Positions 24,737 through 32,971 of a stretch of 36,246 nucleotides of DNA are shown one piece after another. Both the position numbers and the translations under genes were made by a program. Under the pieces are notes generated by a model, which saw only the letters and a program-made list of their open reading frames with translations, did not search any database and had not been told where the DNA came from. The DNA comes from Armatimonadetes bacterium JP3_11 (GTDB lineage: Bacteria > Armatimonadota > Fimbriimonadia > Fimbriimonadales > GBS-DC): positions 1 to 36,246 of the forward strand of contig NKPV01000009.1 in the NCBI GenBank assembly GCA_002254605.1, written 5' to 3'. Numbering within the stretch: the first letter of the stretch is position 1; every line of letters begins with the position of its first letter.

Positions 24737-26163
24737 TGCAAAAGATGCTCATTGGCGGACATCTGGTAGGGGCAGAGGAGTGGCTGGAGGTGTTGAACCC
24801 CTACACCCATGAGCCGGTAGACCATGTCGCGCGGGGCAGCGCCATGCATGGAGACCAAGCGGTCACGCTGGCGCGTCATGGCGCGGAGAAGATGCGCGCC
24901 ATCCCCCTCAGTCAACGCGCCGCGATTCTCAAGCATGTCGCCGAGTTGATTCGTCAGGAGCGGCAATCGCTGGCAACACTTCTCACTTTGGAAACAGGGA
25001 AACTGATTAGCGAATCGCGGATAGAGGTGGAGCGTGCCGCGATGGTGTTCGACCTCGCAGCGGAAGCGTGCCATCATCCCCGTGCGGCTCAGTTCCCCCC
25101 AGAATCGTTTACTGATGGCGCCTCGCGGTTCGGGTTCTGGGCGCGCGAGCCGATGGGGGTCGTGGCGTCGATTCTGGCGTTCAATCTCCCGCTGGCGCAC
25201 GCCGCGCAAAAGACCGCGCCTGCCATCGCCGCAGGGAACGCGATTATCCTTAAGCCGTCGACCGAAGCCCCGCTTACGGTGCTTCGGCTCGGGCTGTTGC
25301 TCTATCGCGCGGGGATGCCCCCGGAAGCGTTGAGCATCTTGACCGGCAAAGGCGAGGAGTTGGGACACGCGCTCGCCGCGCACCCCCTGATTCAGATTCT
25401 CACCTTCACCGGTAGCCGCGAGGTCGGGTTGAACCTACCTGCCCAAGCGGGCGCGAAACGAATCGAGATGGAACTGGACGCCCTCGGCGGGCTTGTCGCT
25501 ACCGAAACGGCTGACCCCGAACAGGGCGCGGAAGTGGTCGCCTGTTGCGGCTTTATGATGGCAGGGCAGTCGTCCAGTTCGATCCAGCATGTATGGGTTC
25601 ACGAACGCATTTTTGAAGCATTCAAGGAGGCTCTACTGCAGCGCGTCGCGGCGTTGCGCTGGGGCGACCCGCTGGATGAGCAGACCACATTGCCGCCCAT
25701 GATTCACCCACATGCGCTCCAACGCGTCGAACAGTGGGTGCAGGAAGCGATAGCGCAGGGTGCGAAACCCCTTACAGGGGCGCAAGCCAAACCGCCCTTC
25801 TACTTGCCCTCCGTACTGGTGGACACGCCCCCCGATTGCAAACTCTATACCGACGCTGTGTTCGGACCCGTCGTGCTCTTGCATGCCTACAAGTCGCTTG
25901 CAGAGTTGCTCTCCCAAATCAATCGCTTTACTATCGGATTGCGGCTGTCCATCTACACGCGCGATATCGCCGAGGCGTTCGAGTTCGCCCGACACGCGCG
26001 CGCCCTGAGCGTGCATGTGAACGACTCGCCTATCCTGCCCATCGACCCCGTCATCCGCGGCGACATGCAGGAACATCACTTGTGTTTTGAGGACATGCTC
26101 CAACGCATTGATCGGCTAAGCCAAGCGAAATATATTGGCTTCGGTCGGATGGCTCTATTCTGA
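24736..26163 (+). CDS. Aldehyde dehydrogenase-fold protein lacking the catalytic cysteine
   Basis: The 475-residue protein aligns over its whole length with NAD(P)-dependent aldehyde dehydrogenases. The oxyanion Asn in AFNLPLAH, the cofactor Lys in [10 protein letters not shown], the FTGSREVG loop and the GQ before the nucleophile (MMAGQSS) are kept. The nucleophile position, normally GQxC, is Ser280 (codon TCC). The LELGG motif reads MELDA, keeping its Glu (246) but not the Gly pair. The Glu of the ExFGPV motif that binds the NAD ribose is Ala374 (DAVFGPV). The C-terminal family motif PFGGxKxSG is also unrecognisable. It is therefore probably a pseudoenzyme, or has another chemistry. It is coupled to ridA upstream (TAATG) and the PAP2 gene downstream (TGATG). 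Confidence 0.88.
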   Translation: MQKMLIGGHLVGAEEWLEVLNPYTHEPVDHVARGSAMHGDQAVTLARHGAEKMRAIPLSQRAAILKHVAELIRQERQSLATLLTLETGKLISESRIEVERAAMVFDLAAEACHHPRAAQFPPESFTDGASRFGFWAREPMGVVASILAFNLPLAHAAQKTAPAIAAGNAIILKPSTEAPLTVLRLGLLLYRAGMPPEALSILTGKGEELGHALAAHPLIQILTFTGSREVGLNLPAQAGAKRIEMELDALGGLVATETADPEQGAEVVACCGFMMAGQSSSSIQHVWVHERIFEAFKEALLQRVAALRWGDPLDEQTTLPPMIHPHALQRVEQWVQEAIAQGAKPLTGAQAKPPFYLPSVLVDTPPDCKLYTDAVFGPVVLLHAYKSLAELLSQINRFTIGLRLSIYTRDIAEAFEFARHARALSVHVNDSPILPIDPVIRGDMQEHHLCFEDMLQRIDRLSQAKYIGFGRMALF

Positions 26164-26783
26164 TGGATTATCTGCTTTCTTGGGATCGTGAACTCTTTTT
26201 CCGTATCAATCACGGGCTAAGCCATCCGCTGCTTGACCCCGTGATGTGGCTGATTACCAGTCTGGGGCTGGGCTGGGTACAGTTATTAGGGGTGTTGATG
26301 GCGTCGGGTTGGGCGGCGCGACGGCGTTCGGCGTGGGGCGAGGGCGTCAAGATGGTGCTTTTGCCCGCCGTGATGGCGTTTTTGGGGAGCGGAATAACGG
26401 CGCAGATTCTCAAACGCCTCGTGCCGCGCCTGCGTCCGTCGAATCTACCCGACGCGATTGTCGCCCCTGATGAGCGTATCTTTCACAACTCGTTCCCGTC
26501 GGGGCACACAGCCACCGCGTTCGCGCTCGCGTTTTGGGTGTTTCTGTTGACTTATCGCACGCGCTTCCGCTGGTGGGGCTACGGCGCGTTGCTACTGGCA
26601 GGGTTGGTGGGGCTGTCGCGCGTCTATCGCGGGGTGCATTACCCCTCGGATGTCGTCGCTGGTGCACTGATTGGTATTCTGTGGGGAGCGGTCGCGTATT
26701 TCAGTCTGAACGCGCGGCGTTCGTCTGCGCCACCCGTTGCCGAATCACCTCAGGACAGCGCGTGGGTTTCCCCGCGCGATTAA
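26163..26783 (+). CDS. PAP2-family membrane phosphatase, undecaprenyl-diphosphatase-like
   Basis: This 206-residue integral membrane protein has about five hydrophobic segments and the three phosphatase motifs: KRLVPRLRP (KxxxxxxRP), PSGHTATA (PSGH), and [12 protein letters not shown] (SRxxxxxHxxxD, with the phospho-His). The family dephosphorylates lipid pyrophosphates such as undecaprenyl diphosphate or phosphatidic acid on the outer face of the membrane. Undecaprenyl diphosphate recycling for cell-wall synthesis is the likeliest role. The ATG overlaps the TGA of the preceding gene. Its last 83 bases overlap the 3' end of the convergent thioesterase gene. Confidence 0.92.
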   Translation: MDYLLSWDRELFFRINHGLSHPLLDPVMWLITSLGLGWVQLLGVLMASGWAARRRSAWGEGVKMVLLPAVMAFLGSGITAQILKRLVPRLRPSNLPDAIVAPDERIFHNSFPSGHTATAFALAFWVFLLTYRTRFRWWGYGALLLAGLVGLSRVYRGVHYPSDVVAGALIGILWGAVAYFSLNARRSSAPPVAESPQDSAWVSPRD

Positions 26784-27141
26784 TCCACACATGGCGCGTC
26801 CAGCCCTCGGCGAGCAACTGGCGGGTGTCCGCGTTGAGAATCTCGTACTCAAAGCGCATGCTGCTCCCCTTCAGCTCCGTAAGGCGCACGCGCGTGATAA
26901 TCCGATCACCATAGCGTGCGGGGGCGCGATAGCGACAATACGCTTCCACCACCGCGGCGGGCGTGCCGTCTTTTTCTAGGGCAACATAGTCGATATCGTA
27001 GGCGCGGCAGAAAGTGCCTCGCGCCGCCTCGAACCACACCAAATAGTTCGCATAGTACACCACGCCCATCGCGTCGGTCTCTGCATAGCGAACTTCAAAA
27101 GGCGCGGTTTCTATCCACGGCGTAAGCGCGTCGTGATGCAT
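26701..27141 (-). CDS. Acyl-CoA thioesterase, YbgC / 4-hydroxybenzoyl-CoA thioesterase family
   Basis: The 146-residue hotdog-fold enzyme hydrolyses acyl-CoA or acyl-ACP thioesters. The family signature is complete: [22 protein letters not shown] (parts: [22 protein letters not shown]), where the Asp is catalytic, followed by [15 protein letters not shown] and RTEL-like segments. The position near PAP2 and cdaA does not reveal its substrate. The start is ATG 27141 rather than the TTG one codon before, because TATATT (minus strand 27150-27155) lies 8 bases from it, a leaderless arrangement. Its final 83 bases overlap the 3' end of the convergent PAP2 gene. Confidence 0.92.
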   Translation of the reverse strand: MHHDALTPWIETAPFEVRYAETDAMGVVYYANYLVWFEAARGTFCRAYDIDYVALEKDGTPAAVVEAYCRYRAPARYGDRIITRVRLTELKGSSMRFEYEILNADTRQLLAEGWTRHVWINRAGKPTRCPEVIRQRVAQTNAARSD

Positions 27142-27149
27142 CAAAGTAG

Positions 27150-27155
27150 AATATA
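27150..27155 (-). promoter_or_regulatory. -10 element of the thioesterase gene (TATATT)
   Basis: On the minus strand GGTATATT ends 8 bases before ATG 27141, a leaderless layout. Confidence 0.5.
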
Positions 27156-27156
27156 C

Positions 27157-27495
27157 CTAACCGCTTCTCCCCACATACTTGACGACATCCACCTCGCGCA
27201 GGAGAATCAGCCCTTCCTGGACCATCTCGTCGAGAGCAGGCAGGAACGCGCGTATCTTCTCGTCGGTGTCCACGATTTCGATGACCACGGGCAGGTCTTC
27301 CGAGAGGCGTAGGATGTTCGCCGTATGAATGACGCTGTTTGCACCGTAGCCCGCGATGCCACGAAACACCGTGCCGCCCGCCATGCCCATCTCACGCGCT
27401 TTGAGTAGGATCGCCATATAGAGCGGCTGTCCGTGCCATTTATCCGCCTCGCCGATGTAGATGCGCAACAGTTTTGCGTGACCTTCGATTTTCAC
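27157..27495 (-). CDS. DUF190 family protein paired with CrcB
   Basis: The 112-residue protein belongs to DUF190, a PII-like small ferredoxin-like-fold family often found next to crcB. Typical features are the opening IEGHAKLLRIYIGEADKW, YMAILLKAREMGMAGGTVFRGIAGYGANS (parts: AILLKAREMGMAGGTV, GIAGYGANS) and DLPVVIEIVDT. GTG 27495 is chosen because GGAGGT lies 9 bases upstream; a TTG further upstream belongs to crcB's sequence. GTG overlaps the crcB stop as GTGA, so the two are coupled. Its role is probably to modulate fluoride export or bind a nucleotide, but this is unproven for the family. Confidence 0.88.
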   Translation of the reverse strand: MKIEGHAKLLRIYIGEADKWHGQPLYMAILLKAREMGMAGGTVFRGIAGYGANSVIHTANILRLSEDLPVVIEIVDTDEKIRAFLPALDEMVQEGLILLREVDVVKYVGRSG

Positions 27496-27884
27496 GGCTC
27501 CGTACCTCCAATCAGCCAACGCCCCAGTGCAACGCCCAAAATCACCGCGATTAGCCCCAAGATCAGGCTACCAAACAGGTTCAGCCCCGCTTTAAGCCAC
27601 AGCCCCTCTTCCAGCAGGCGTAGGCTCTCGTACTCATAGGTTGAATAGGTGGTGAACGAGCCGATAAAACCGTAGGCGATCACCTGTCGCCATTCGGGCG
27701 ACCATGTGTAGTGCAACGCGAGCGTCATAAACAATCCCAGCAGAAACGAGCCTGTGATGTTAATCAGCATCGTCTCGATGGGGAACAGTATGCCCAACTT
27801 CTGCGCAATCCAGCCGCCCAACCAGTAGCGCAAGTTCGCCCCCAAAAATCCGCCGAGTCCCACCAAGAGCGTCGCGCGTAGCAT
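27492..27884 (-). CDS. crcB: Fluoride ion channel CrcB/Fluc
   Basis: This 130-residue protein has four hydrophobic helices and exports fluoride as a dual-topology dimer. The family motifs are GGFLGANLRYWL near the N-terminus, LINITGSFLLG (the Asn in helix 2), and GFIGSFTTYSTYEYE (the central Phe/Thr/Ser track). ATG 27884 (MLRATLLVG) matches the family start; an alternative ATG at 27902 lies only 3 bases from a TATACT -10 (minus strand 27906-27911) and is therefore unlikely to be in the transcript. The leader is far too short to contain a fluoride riboswitch. Expression is likely constitutive, together with the overlapping DUF190 gene. Confidence 0.93.
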   Translation of the reverse strand: MLRATLLVGLGGFLGANLRYWLGGWIAQKLGILFPIETMLINITGSFLLGLFMTLALHYTWSPEWRQVIAYGFIGSFTTYSTYEYESLRLLEEGLWLKAGLNLFGSLILGLIAVILGVALGRWLIGGTEP

Positions 27885-27905
27885 AGCGATAGCATACCCC
27901 ATGCG

Positions 27906-27911
27906 AGTATA
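27906..27911 (-). promoter_or_regulatory. -10 element of crcB (TATACT)
   Basis: It lies within the perfect palindrome GAGTATACTC (27905-27914) and supports ATG 27884 as the crcB start. As a palindrome it can be read on both strands, but on the plus strand no start codon of a recognised gene follows at the right distance. Confidence 0.5.
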
Positions 27912-27948
27912 CTCCACCACAACGGTGCAATGAGTCTGCAGGGACAGG

Positions 27949-27954
27949 TACAAT
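27949..27954 (+). promoter_or_regulatory. -10 element of the NHLRC2-like gene (TACAAT)
   Basis: AGGTACAATT ends 9 bases before the ATG and there is no ribosome-binding site. Confidence 0.6.
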
Positions 27955-27963
27955 TCAACCACT

Positions 27964-29940
27964 ATGAAAACCAGCGTTGTGATGCTGGCGTTGGTAAGTA
28001 TTGCCGTGCTTGCGCTGTGGCAGCTCCTCTGGCGCAGTCAGCCGCGTATCCCCCAGGAGGCTCAAAAAATGGAAGGCACACTCAACGCGCCCGAATTTCC
28101 CGAAGGTTTGCAATGGCTCAATACCGACCGCCCCCTCACTCTGCGTGAACTGCGTGGGAAAGTCGTCCTGCTCGATTTTTGGACCTACTGCTGCATCAAC
28201 TGTATGCACATCCTGCCCGACCTGAAGAGACTGGAGCGCAAATACGCCGATGCGTTGGTGGTTATCGGGGTTCACTCGGCTAAGTTCTTCACAGAGCAAG
28301 AGACTGAGAACATTCGCCAAGCGATACTGCGCTACGATATCGAACACCCCGTAGTCAACGACAGCCAGATGCAGGTGTGGCAGCAGTACGCGGTACGCGC
28401 GTGGCCCACTTTGGTGCTGATTGACCCCAGCGGCAAAATCGTCGGCTACCATTCCGGCGAGGGGATTTACGACATCTTTGACCGCGCGATTGCCCAGACG
28501 ATTCAAACCGCTGAGGCGAAAGGCACGCTCAAGCGCGGAGCGTTGAGTTTTAAACTGGAGCGCGACAAAGAGGCGCGCACCGTGTTGCGCTTTCCGGGCA
28601 AGGTGCTGGCGGATGAGCGCACGAACCGCCTGTTCATCGCCGACTCCAATCACCATCGCGTGCTGGTGGCATCGCTCAAGGACGGAAGGATTGAAATGGT
28701 TATCGGCGCTGGCATGCCAGGGCTGGAGGACGGCGCGTTCGAGAAAGCGCGTTTCAACAATCCGCAGGGGATGGCGTATGACCCTGACACCGACACGCTC
28801 TACATCGCCGATACCGACAACCACGCGATTCGCAAAGCCGATTTGCGCAAACGCATGGTGGAAACCCTGGCAGGCACGGGTGAGCAGAGCCGCGTCTATC
28901 CACCACGTGCTGGCAAGGGGCGTGAAACCGCGCTCAACTCGCCGTGGGACCTGGTGCTGATAGGCGATACGCTCTACATCGCGATGGCTGGCTCGCACCA
29001 ACTCTGGCGGCTGAACCTGCGCACGCAGATGGCAGAACCCCACGCAGGCACCGGACGCGAGGCGTGCATTGACGGAAGCCTGAAAACCTGCGCCCTGGCA
29101 CAGCCCTCGGGCATCACAACCGACGGCAAGAAACTCTACTTCGCCGACAGCGAGGTCAGCTGCATTCGCGCCGCGGATATCCGCCCCGATGGCGAACTGG
29201 AGACGCTGGTGGGCGGCGACCTGTTCGAGTTCGGCGATGTGGACGGCTTCGGACGCCAAGCACGCCTGCAGCACCCCCTGGGCGTGGCGTATGGAGACGG
29301 CGTCCTCTATGTGGCAGATACCTACAATAACAAAATCAAGCGACTCGACCCACGCACGCGGAAAATTGAGACCTTCCTCGGTACGGGCGAGGCGGGCGCA
29401 CGCGACGGCGACCATCCCACCTTCGACGAACCCGGCGGTATCAGCTACGCGCACGGCAAGCTCTATATCGCCGACACGAATAACCATCGGATTCGCGTCG
29501 CCGATGTGAAAACGAAGCGCGTGGAGACCCTCCAGCTGCGCGGCTTAGAAAAGGCGCACCCCCCCGCCCTGCACGCCCAACCACCCAGCGAAACTCGCGA
29601 AACGGTGTTGGTGAACACCCCATCGCCAACGCTTACCGTGCAGATTCGCCTCCCGCAGGGACACAAACTGAACCTGAACGCGAATTCGCAAGTGCGGCTC
29701 ACGATGCAGGGCGCAACCGTGCAGGGCAAGGCGGAACTTGTGACACCCATCAAGACCCTTCCGATGAGCTTCCCGCTGCAACTCACGGCGGAACGCGCCA
29801 CGCTGACGCTTCATCTGCTGATTTACCACTGCCGCGAGGGGCAAGAGGGACTCTGTTATCTGTATGAGAAGCACCTCACGCTCCCCATCCAACAGGGCAC
29901 GGGCGCGGATACCGTGCCTGTTGAAGTCGTTGTCGAATAA
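27964..29940 (+). CDS. Membrane-anchored thioredoxin/NHL-repeat protein, NHLRC2-like
   Basis: The 658-residue protein starts with a signal or single membrane anchor (residues 4-22). A thioredoxin-like domain (about 40-185) carries WTYCCINC with the CxxC pair C77-C80, then the cis-Pro region AWPTLVLIDPSG. Residues 205-555 form a beta-propeller of NHL-type repeats (LFIADSNHHRVLVA, LYIADTDNHAIRKA, LYVADTYNNKIKRL, LYIADTNNHRIRVA). A C-terminal beta domain (about 560-658) closes it. This is the architecture of NHLRC2, whose function in bacteria is unknown; a thiol-oxidoreductase role outside the cytoplasmic membrane is likely. TACAAT at 27949-27954 ends 9 bases from the ATG, so the message is probably leaderless. 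The following gene lies 18 bases away. Confidence 0.92.
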   Translation: MKTSVVMLALVSIAVLALWQLLWRSQPRIPQEAQKMEGTLNAPEFPEGLQWLNTDRPLTLRELRGKVVLLDFWTYCCINCMHILPDLKRLERKYADALVVIGVHSAKFFTEQETENIRQAILRYDIEHPVVNDSQMQVWQQYAVRAWPTLVLIDPSGKIVGYHSGEGIYDIFDRAIAQTIQTAEAKGTLKRGALSFKLERDKEARTVLRFPGKVLADERTNRLFIADSNHHRVLVASLKDGRIEMVIGAGMPGLEDGAFEKARFNNPQGMAYDPDTDTLYIADTDNHAIRKADLRKRMVETLAGTGEQSRVYPPRAGKGRETALNSPWDLVLIGDTLYIAMAGSHQLWRLNLRTQMAEPHAGTGREACIDGSLKTCALAQPSGITTDGKKLYFADSEVSCIRAADIRPDGELETLVGGDLFEFGDVDGFGRQARLQHPLGVAYGDGVLYVADTYNNKIKRLDPRTRKIETFLGTGEAGARDGDHPTFDEPGGISYAHGKLYIADTNNHRIRVADVKTKRVETLQLRGLEKAHPPALHAQPPSETRETVLVNTPSPTLTVQIRLPQGHKLNLNANSQVRLTMQGATVQGKAELVTPIKTLPMSFPLQLTAERATLTLHLLIYHCREGQEGLCYLYEKHLTLPIQQGTGADTVPVEVVVE

Positions 29941-29958
29941 CTCAGGAGGAAAACTCTC

Positions 29959-30993
29959 ATGCGTATCGGTCTTTTGGTGCTTGGTCTACTGTGCCTCAGC
30001 GCAATCTCCGCGGACGACGCGAAGCCTCTCCCAAACGGCGAGCGTCCGATTATTGTGCGCGTGCTGGTGCTGAACTTCGATCCGAGAATGCCCCAAGAAG
30101 GCAACAAGCGTCTGCACGAGGTCGGTAAATGGAACGACCCGCGCTGGCTCGCTCAGCAGTACGCGGAGGAGGTGCGCAAAGCCAGCGGCGACCTCGTGCG
30201 CTACCAGATTGTGGAATGGCGCGACCTCGACGAGTTCCCCGTCAAAGTGGATGGATTCGTGTACACGAAGGAGCAGTATTTGCAGTGCTTGCGCGACGGG
30301 AAAGGCTGGCATGAGCCGGATGGGGCGGATTACGAGAAGGTGCTCCAGAAGCACGGCGTGGACAAGCTCATCGATGCGGGCGCCATCGACGAGGTGTGGC
30401 TGTTTGGCGCCCCGTATATGGGGTTCTGGGAGTCGGCGATGGCAGGACCCGGCGCGTTTTACATCAACGGCGGCGTGTACGACAAATTCCCCACGAAGCG
30501 CCCCTTCGCGATTATGGGCTTCAACTACGAGCGCGGCGTGGCGGAGATGCTTCACAACCTGTGCCATCGCACGGAGGCGACGATGACGCGCATCTACGGC
30601 GGCTGGCAAGCAGACAAACTGGAGCATAACTGGGCGCGTTTCGCCGCGAACGCGCACCAGTCCCACGGTGTCGCGGCGGTCGGCAGCTGCCACTACCCCC
30701 CGAACGGCGAAAAAGACTACGACTACGCGAACCCGCGCACGGTCATTAGTTCCGCCCCTGATTGGCTCAACTATCCCAACTTCACGGGCAAAACGATGCA
30801 AGTCAATTGCGAAACCTGGGGCGGACCGGATTACCATCTGAACTACATGCGCTGGTGGTTTCGCCACCTACCGCGCAACCCCGGCGTGAACCCCGAGGAT
30901 GGCAGGCTTAATAACTGGTGGCGCTATGTGTTCGAGTTCACCCAGTATGACGAGCGCGGAAAACCGATCAAAGCGAATCCCAAAGCCAACTGA
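29959..30993 (+). CDS. Secreted protein of unknown function with H-x3-H-x2-E motif
   Basis: This 344-residue protein has a signal peptide (MRIGLLVLGLLCLSAISA, cleavage near residue 18). I do not recognise a family with certainty. It has a Trp/Tyr/Pro-rich mature part and the striking segment EMLHNLCHRTE (196-206), which gives H199-x3-H203-x2-E206, a pattern suitable for metal binding or a metalloprotease-like site. Other conserved-looking pieces are LFGAPYMGFWES, HYPPNGEKDYDYAN and NYMRWWFRHLPRN near the C-terminus. An AGGAGG ribosome-binding site is 10 bases from the ATG. It follows the NHLRC2-like gene by 18 bases and is followed by a secreted copper-monooxygenase-like fusion with its own promoter, so it sits inside a secreted-redox cluster. 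Confidence 0.8.
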   Translation: MRIGLLVLGLLCLSAISADDAKPLPNGERPIIVRVLVLNFDPRMPQEGNKRLHEVGKWNDPRWLAQQYAEEVRKASGDLVRYQIVEWRDLDEFPVKVDGFVYTKEQYLQCLRDGKGWHEPDGADYEKVLQKHGVDKLIDAGAIDEVWLFGAPYMGFWESAMAGPGAFYINGGVYDKFPTKRPFAIMGFNYERGVAEMLHNLCHRTEATMTRIYGGWQADKLEHNWARFAANAHQSHGVAAVGSCHYPPNGEKDYDYANPRTVISSAPDWLNYPNFTGKTMQVNCETWGGPDYHLNYMRWWFRHLPRNPGVNPEDGRLNNWWRYVFEFTQYDERGKPIKANPKAN

Positions 30994-31028
30994 ACAGACA
31001 CCCCGAAAAATCGTCATGTTTTGTGTGG

Positions 31029-31034
31029 TATACT
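31029..31034 (+). promoter_or_regulatory. -10 element of the copper-monooxygenase-like gene (TATACT)
   Basis: GGTATACTTC, 41 bases before the ATG. The same decamer precedes the PHP-domain gene and the ThuA-like gene. Confidence 0.6.
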
Positions 31035-31075
31035 TCGAACAACCAGTTGGAAGACTGGCGTAAGGGGATGATCAA

Positions 31076-32968
31076 ATGAGAGCGGTATGGATGCTGGGGC
31101 TGTTGAGCGGGCTGAGCGCACTCAGCTGGTATAACGCGCCTATCTCAGACACGCAAACGGTGGAAGGGGAGGTCTCCCTCAAGCACCGCGTGCTGACCGA
31201 AGCGCCGAAATCGGGGTTAATCAATCGACGGGTGTCCGACCTGGAGTTCACCGACCTGCAAGGGCGCACCTACACCCTGAGCGAATTGACACAACGCGGT
31301 TCGGTGGTGTTTGTCTTCACTGCGACGAAGTGCCCTGCTGCCCAACGCTACACGGTGCGCATTAATCAGCTGTACGAAACTTATCGCAATAAGGGTGCGC
31401 AACTGTTTCTGGTTTATTCCAACTATGATGACCCGCTGGAGGCGGTGCAGAAGCATCATCGCGAATATGGGCTGAAGCCGCCTGCCGTGTATGACCCCGA
31501 CGGCGCGATTGCGAAGGCGGTAGGCGCGACGATGACCCCCCAAGCCGTTCTCATCGACAAGAAGATGCTGCTGCGCTATCGCGGCGCGATTGACGATAAC
31601 CGCTACGAGAACCGTGTGCGGGAGCATTACCTGAAAAACGCGTTGGACGCTGTCCTGAGCGGGAAACCTGTAAAGGTCGCGGCGGCAGAGACCTTCGGCT
31701 GCACGATTCGGTTCCGCGAAGAGGTCGCTGCCGAAGCCCCCATCACCTACGCCAAGCACATCGCGCCGATCCTGCAGGAGTATTGCCAGCCGTGCCATCG
31801 TCCTGGCGAGGTTGCGCCGTTTTCGTTGCTCACCTACCGCGACGCCCACACATGGCGTAAAGAGATTGCGAAGGTCGTAGAGGCGCGCCAGATGCCTCCG
31901 TGGAAGCCCGTGGCGAAGCCCGGAACCTTCCAGGGCGAACGACGCCTAACCGATGAACAGATTGGCATGATTCTCAAGTGGGTGGAAGCCGGTGCGCCTT
32001 TAGGCGACCCGAACGACCTGCCGCCCCCAAAGCAGTTCCCCACCGATTGGGCGTTAGGTCCGCCCGACATCATCGTTGAGATGCCCACAGAGTACGAGGT
32101 CGGTGCTACAGGCGATGATGAGTACCGCCATTTTGTCATCCCCACCAACTTCGACGAGGATGTGTTCGTACGGGCGATTGATATTCAGCCGGGCAATCGC
32201 AACACGGTACACCATGTGATCGTGTTTCTGGATACCTCGGGCGCGGCGCGCCGCTTGGACGCCGCGGATCCCAAACCGGGCTATGAAGCCTTTGGCTGGC
32301 CTGGGTTCGTGCCTGCGGGGATGCTTGGCGGCTGGGCGCCGGGCTTCACGCCCAGCGTGCTTCCCGAAGGCACGGGCTATCGCCTGCCCAAAGGCGCGGA
32401 TATCGTGCTGCAAATCCACTACTATCGCACCGGCAAGCCTGAAAAAGACCGCACGCGCGTCGGTCTCTATCTGGAGAAGAAGCCCAACCCACAACCCGTG
32501 GGAATCGCATGGATTATTAACCCGCTGTTCCGTATTCCTGCTGGCGCCGAACGCCACGAAGTACGCGCCTACTGGATTGCGCCGCGTGATGTGGAGGTGG
32601 TCGCGATTACGCCCCATATGCACCTGCTGGGACGTGAAATGAAGGTGGAAGCCGAACTGCCCGACGGCACGAAGAAAACCCTCATCTGGATTAACGATTG
32701 GGACTTCAAATGGCAAGACACTTACCACTATAAGACGCCCGTCAAGTTGCCGCGGGGCACGCGCGTCACGGTTTATGCTTACTACGACAACTCCGAGAAG
32801 AACCCGAACAACCCCAACAAGCCTCCCATCGATGTCACTTGGGGCGAGCGCACGCAAGACGAGATGTGCCTTGTGTTCCTGCATGTGATCGGCGAAGAGG
32901 GCACCGGCTTTCGCGGCGGTGGACGACGCAGCGGTGGGGGATTTTTCCAAAGAAGCGCGAATCCCTGA
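31076..32968 (+). CDS. Secreted redoxin - haem - PHM-like copper monooxygenase fusion
   Basis: The 630-residue protein has an N-terminal signal, then a redoxin domain (about 45-190, single Cys86 in ATKCPAAQRY), a short CxxCH haem-binding site CQPCH (237-241), and a C-terminal copper type II ascorbate-dependent monooxygenase-like domain (about 330-620). The six copper ligands of peptidylglycine alpha-hydroxylating monooxygenase all have counterparts: His379, His380 (TVHHVIVF), His448 (LQIHYYR), His514, His516 (TPHMHLLG) and Met597 (QDEMCLVF). Comparable fusions are widespread in Planctomycetota and Acidobacteriota but their substrate is unknown. A glycine-rich tail (GFRGGGRRSGGG) ends the protein. 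TATACT at 31029-31034 and an AAGGGG ribosome-binding site precede it. purH follows by 3 bases. Confidence 0.92.
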   Translation: MRAVWMLGLLSGLSALSWYNAPISDTQTVEGEVSLKHRVLTEAPKSGLINRRVSDLEFTDLQGRTYTLSELTQRGSVVFVFTATKCPAAQRYTVRINQLYETYRNKGAQLFLVYSNYDDPLEAVQKHHREYGLKPPAVYDPDGAIAKAVGATMTPQAVLIDKKMLLRYRGAIDDNRYENRVREHYLKNALDAVLSGKPVKVAAAETFGCTIRFREEVAAEAPITYAKHIAPILQEYCQPCHRPGEVAPFSLLTYRDAHTWRKEIAKVVEARQMPPWKPVAKPGTFQGERRLTDEQIGMILKWVEAGAPLGDPNDLPPPKQFPTDWALGPPDIIVEMPTEYEVGATGDDEYRHFVIPTNFDEDVFVRAIDIQPGNRNTVHHVIVFLDTSGAARRLDAADPKPGYEAFGWPGFVPAGMLGGWAPGFTPSVLPEGTGYRLPKGADIVLQIHYYRTGKPEKDRTRVGLYLEKKPNPQPVGIAWIINPLFRIPAGAERHEVRAYWIAPRDVEVVAITPHMHLLGREMKVEAELPDGTKKTLIWINDWDFKWQDTYHYKTPVKLPRGTRVTVYAYYDNSEKNPNNPNKPPIDVTWGERTQDEMCLVFLHVIGEEGTGFRGGGRRSGGGFFQRSANP

Positions 32969-32971
32969 GAT

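Noticed and set aside
27885-27963. Fluoride riboswitch upstream of crcB
   Set aside because: The crcB promoter lies within about 25 bases of its start codon, so the leader is too short, and I see no pseudoknot-like conserved sequence.
27955-29487. A 510-codon minus-strand open frame
   Set aside because: It lies opposite the NHLRC2-like gene, which has clear thioredoxin and NHL repeats, a promoter and a signal segment. The long antisense frame reflects GC-rich codon bias.
28570-29520. Tandem DNA repeats within the NHLRC2-like gene
   Set aside because: The similarity is at protein level (LYIADTxNHxIR units of the propeller) and not a nucleotide repeat array.
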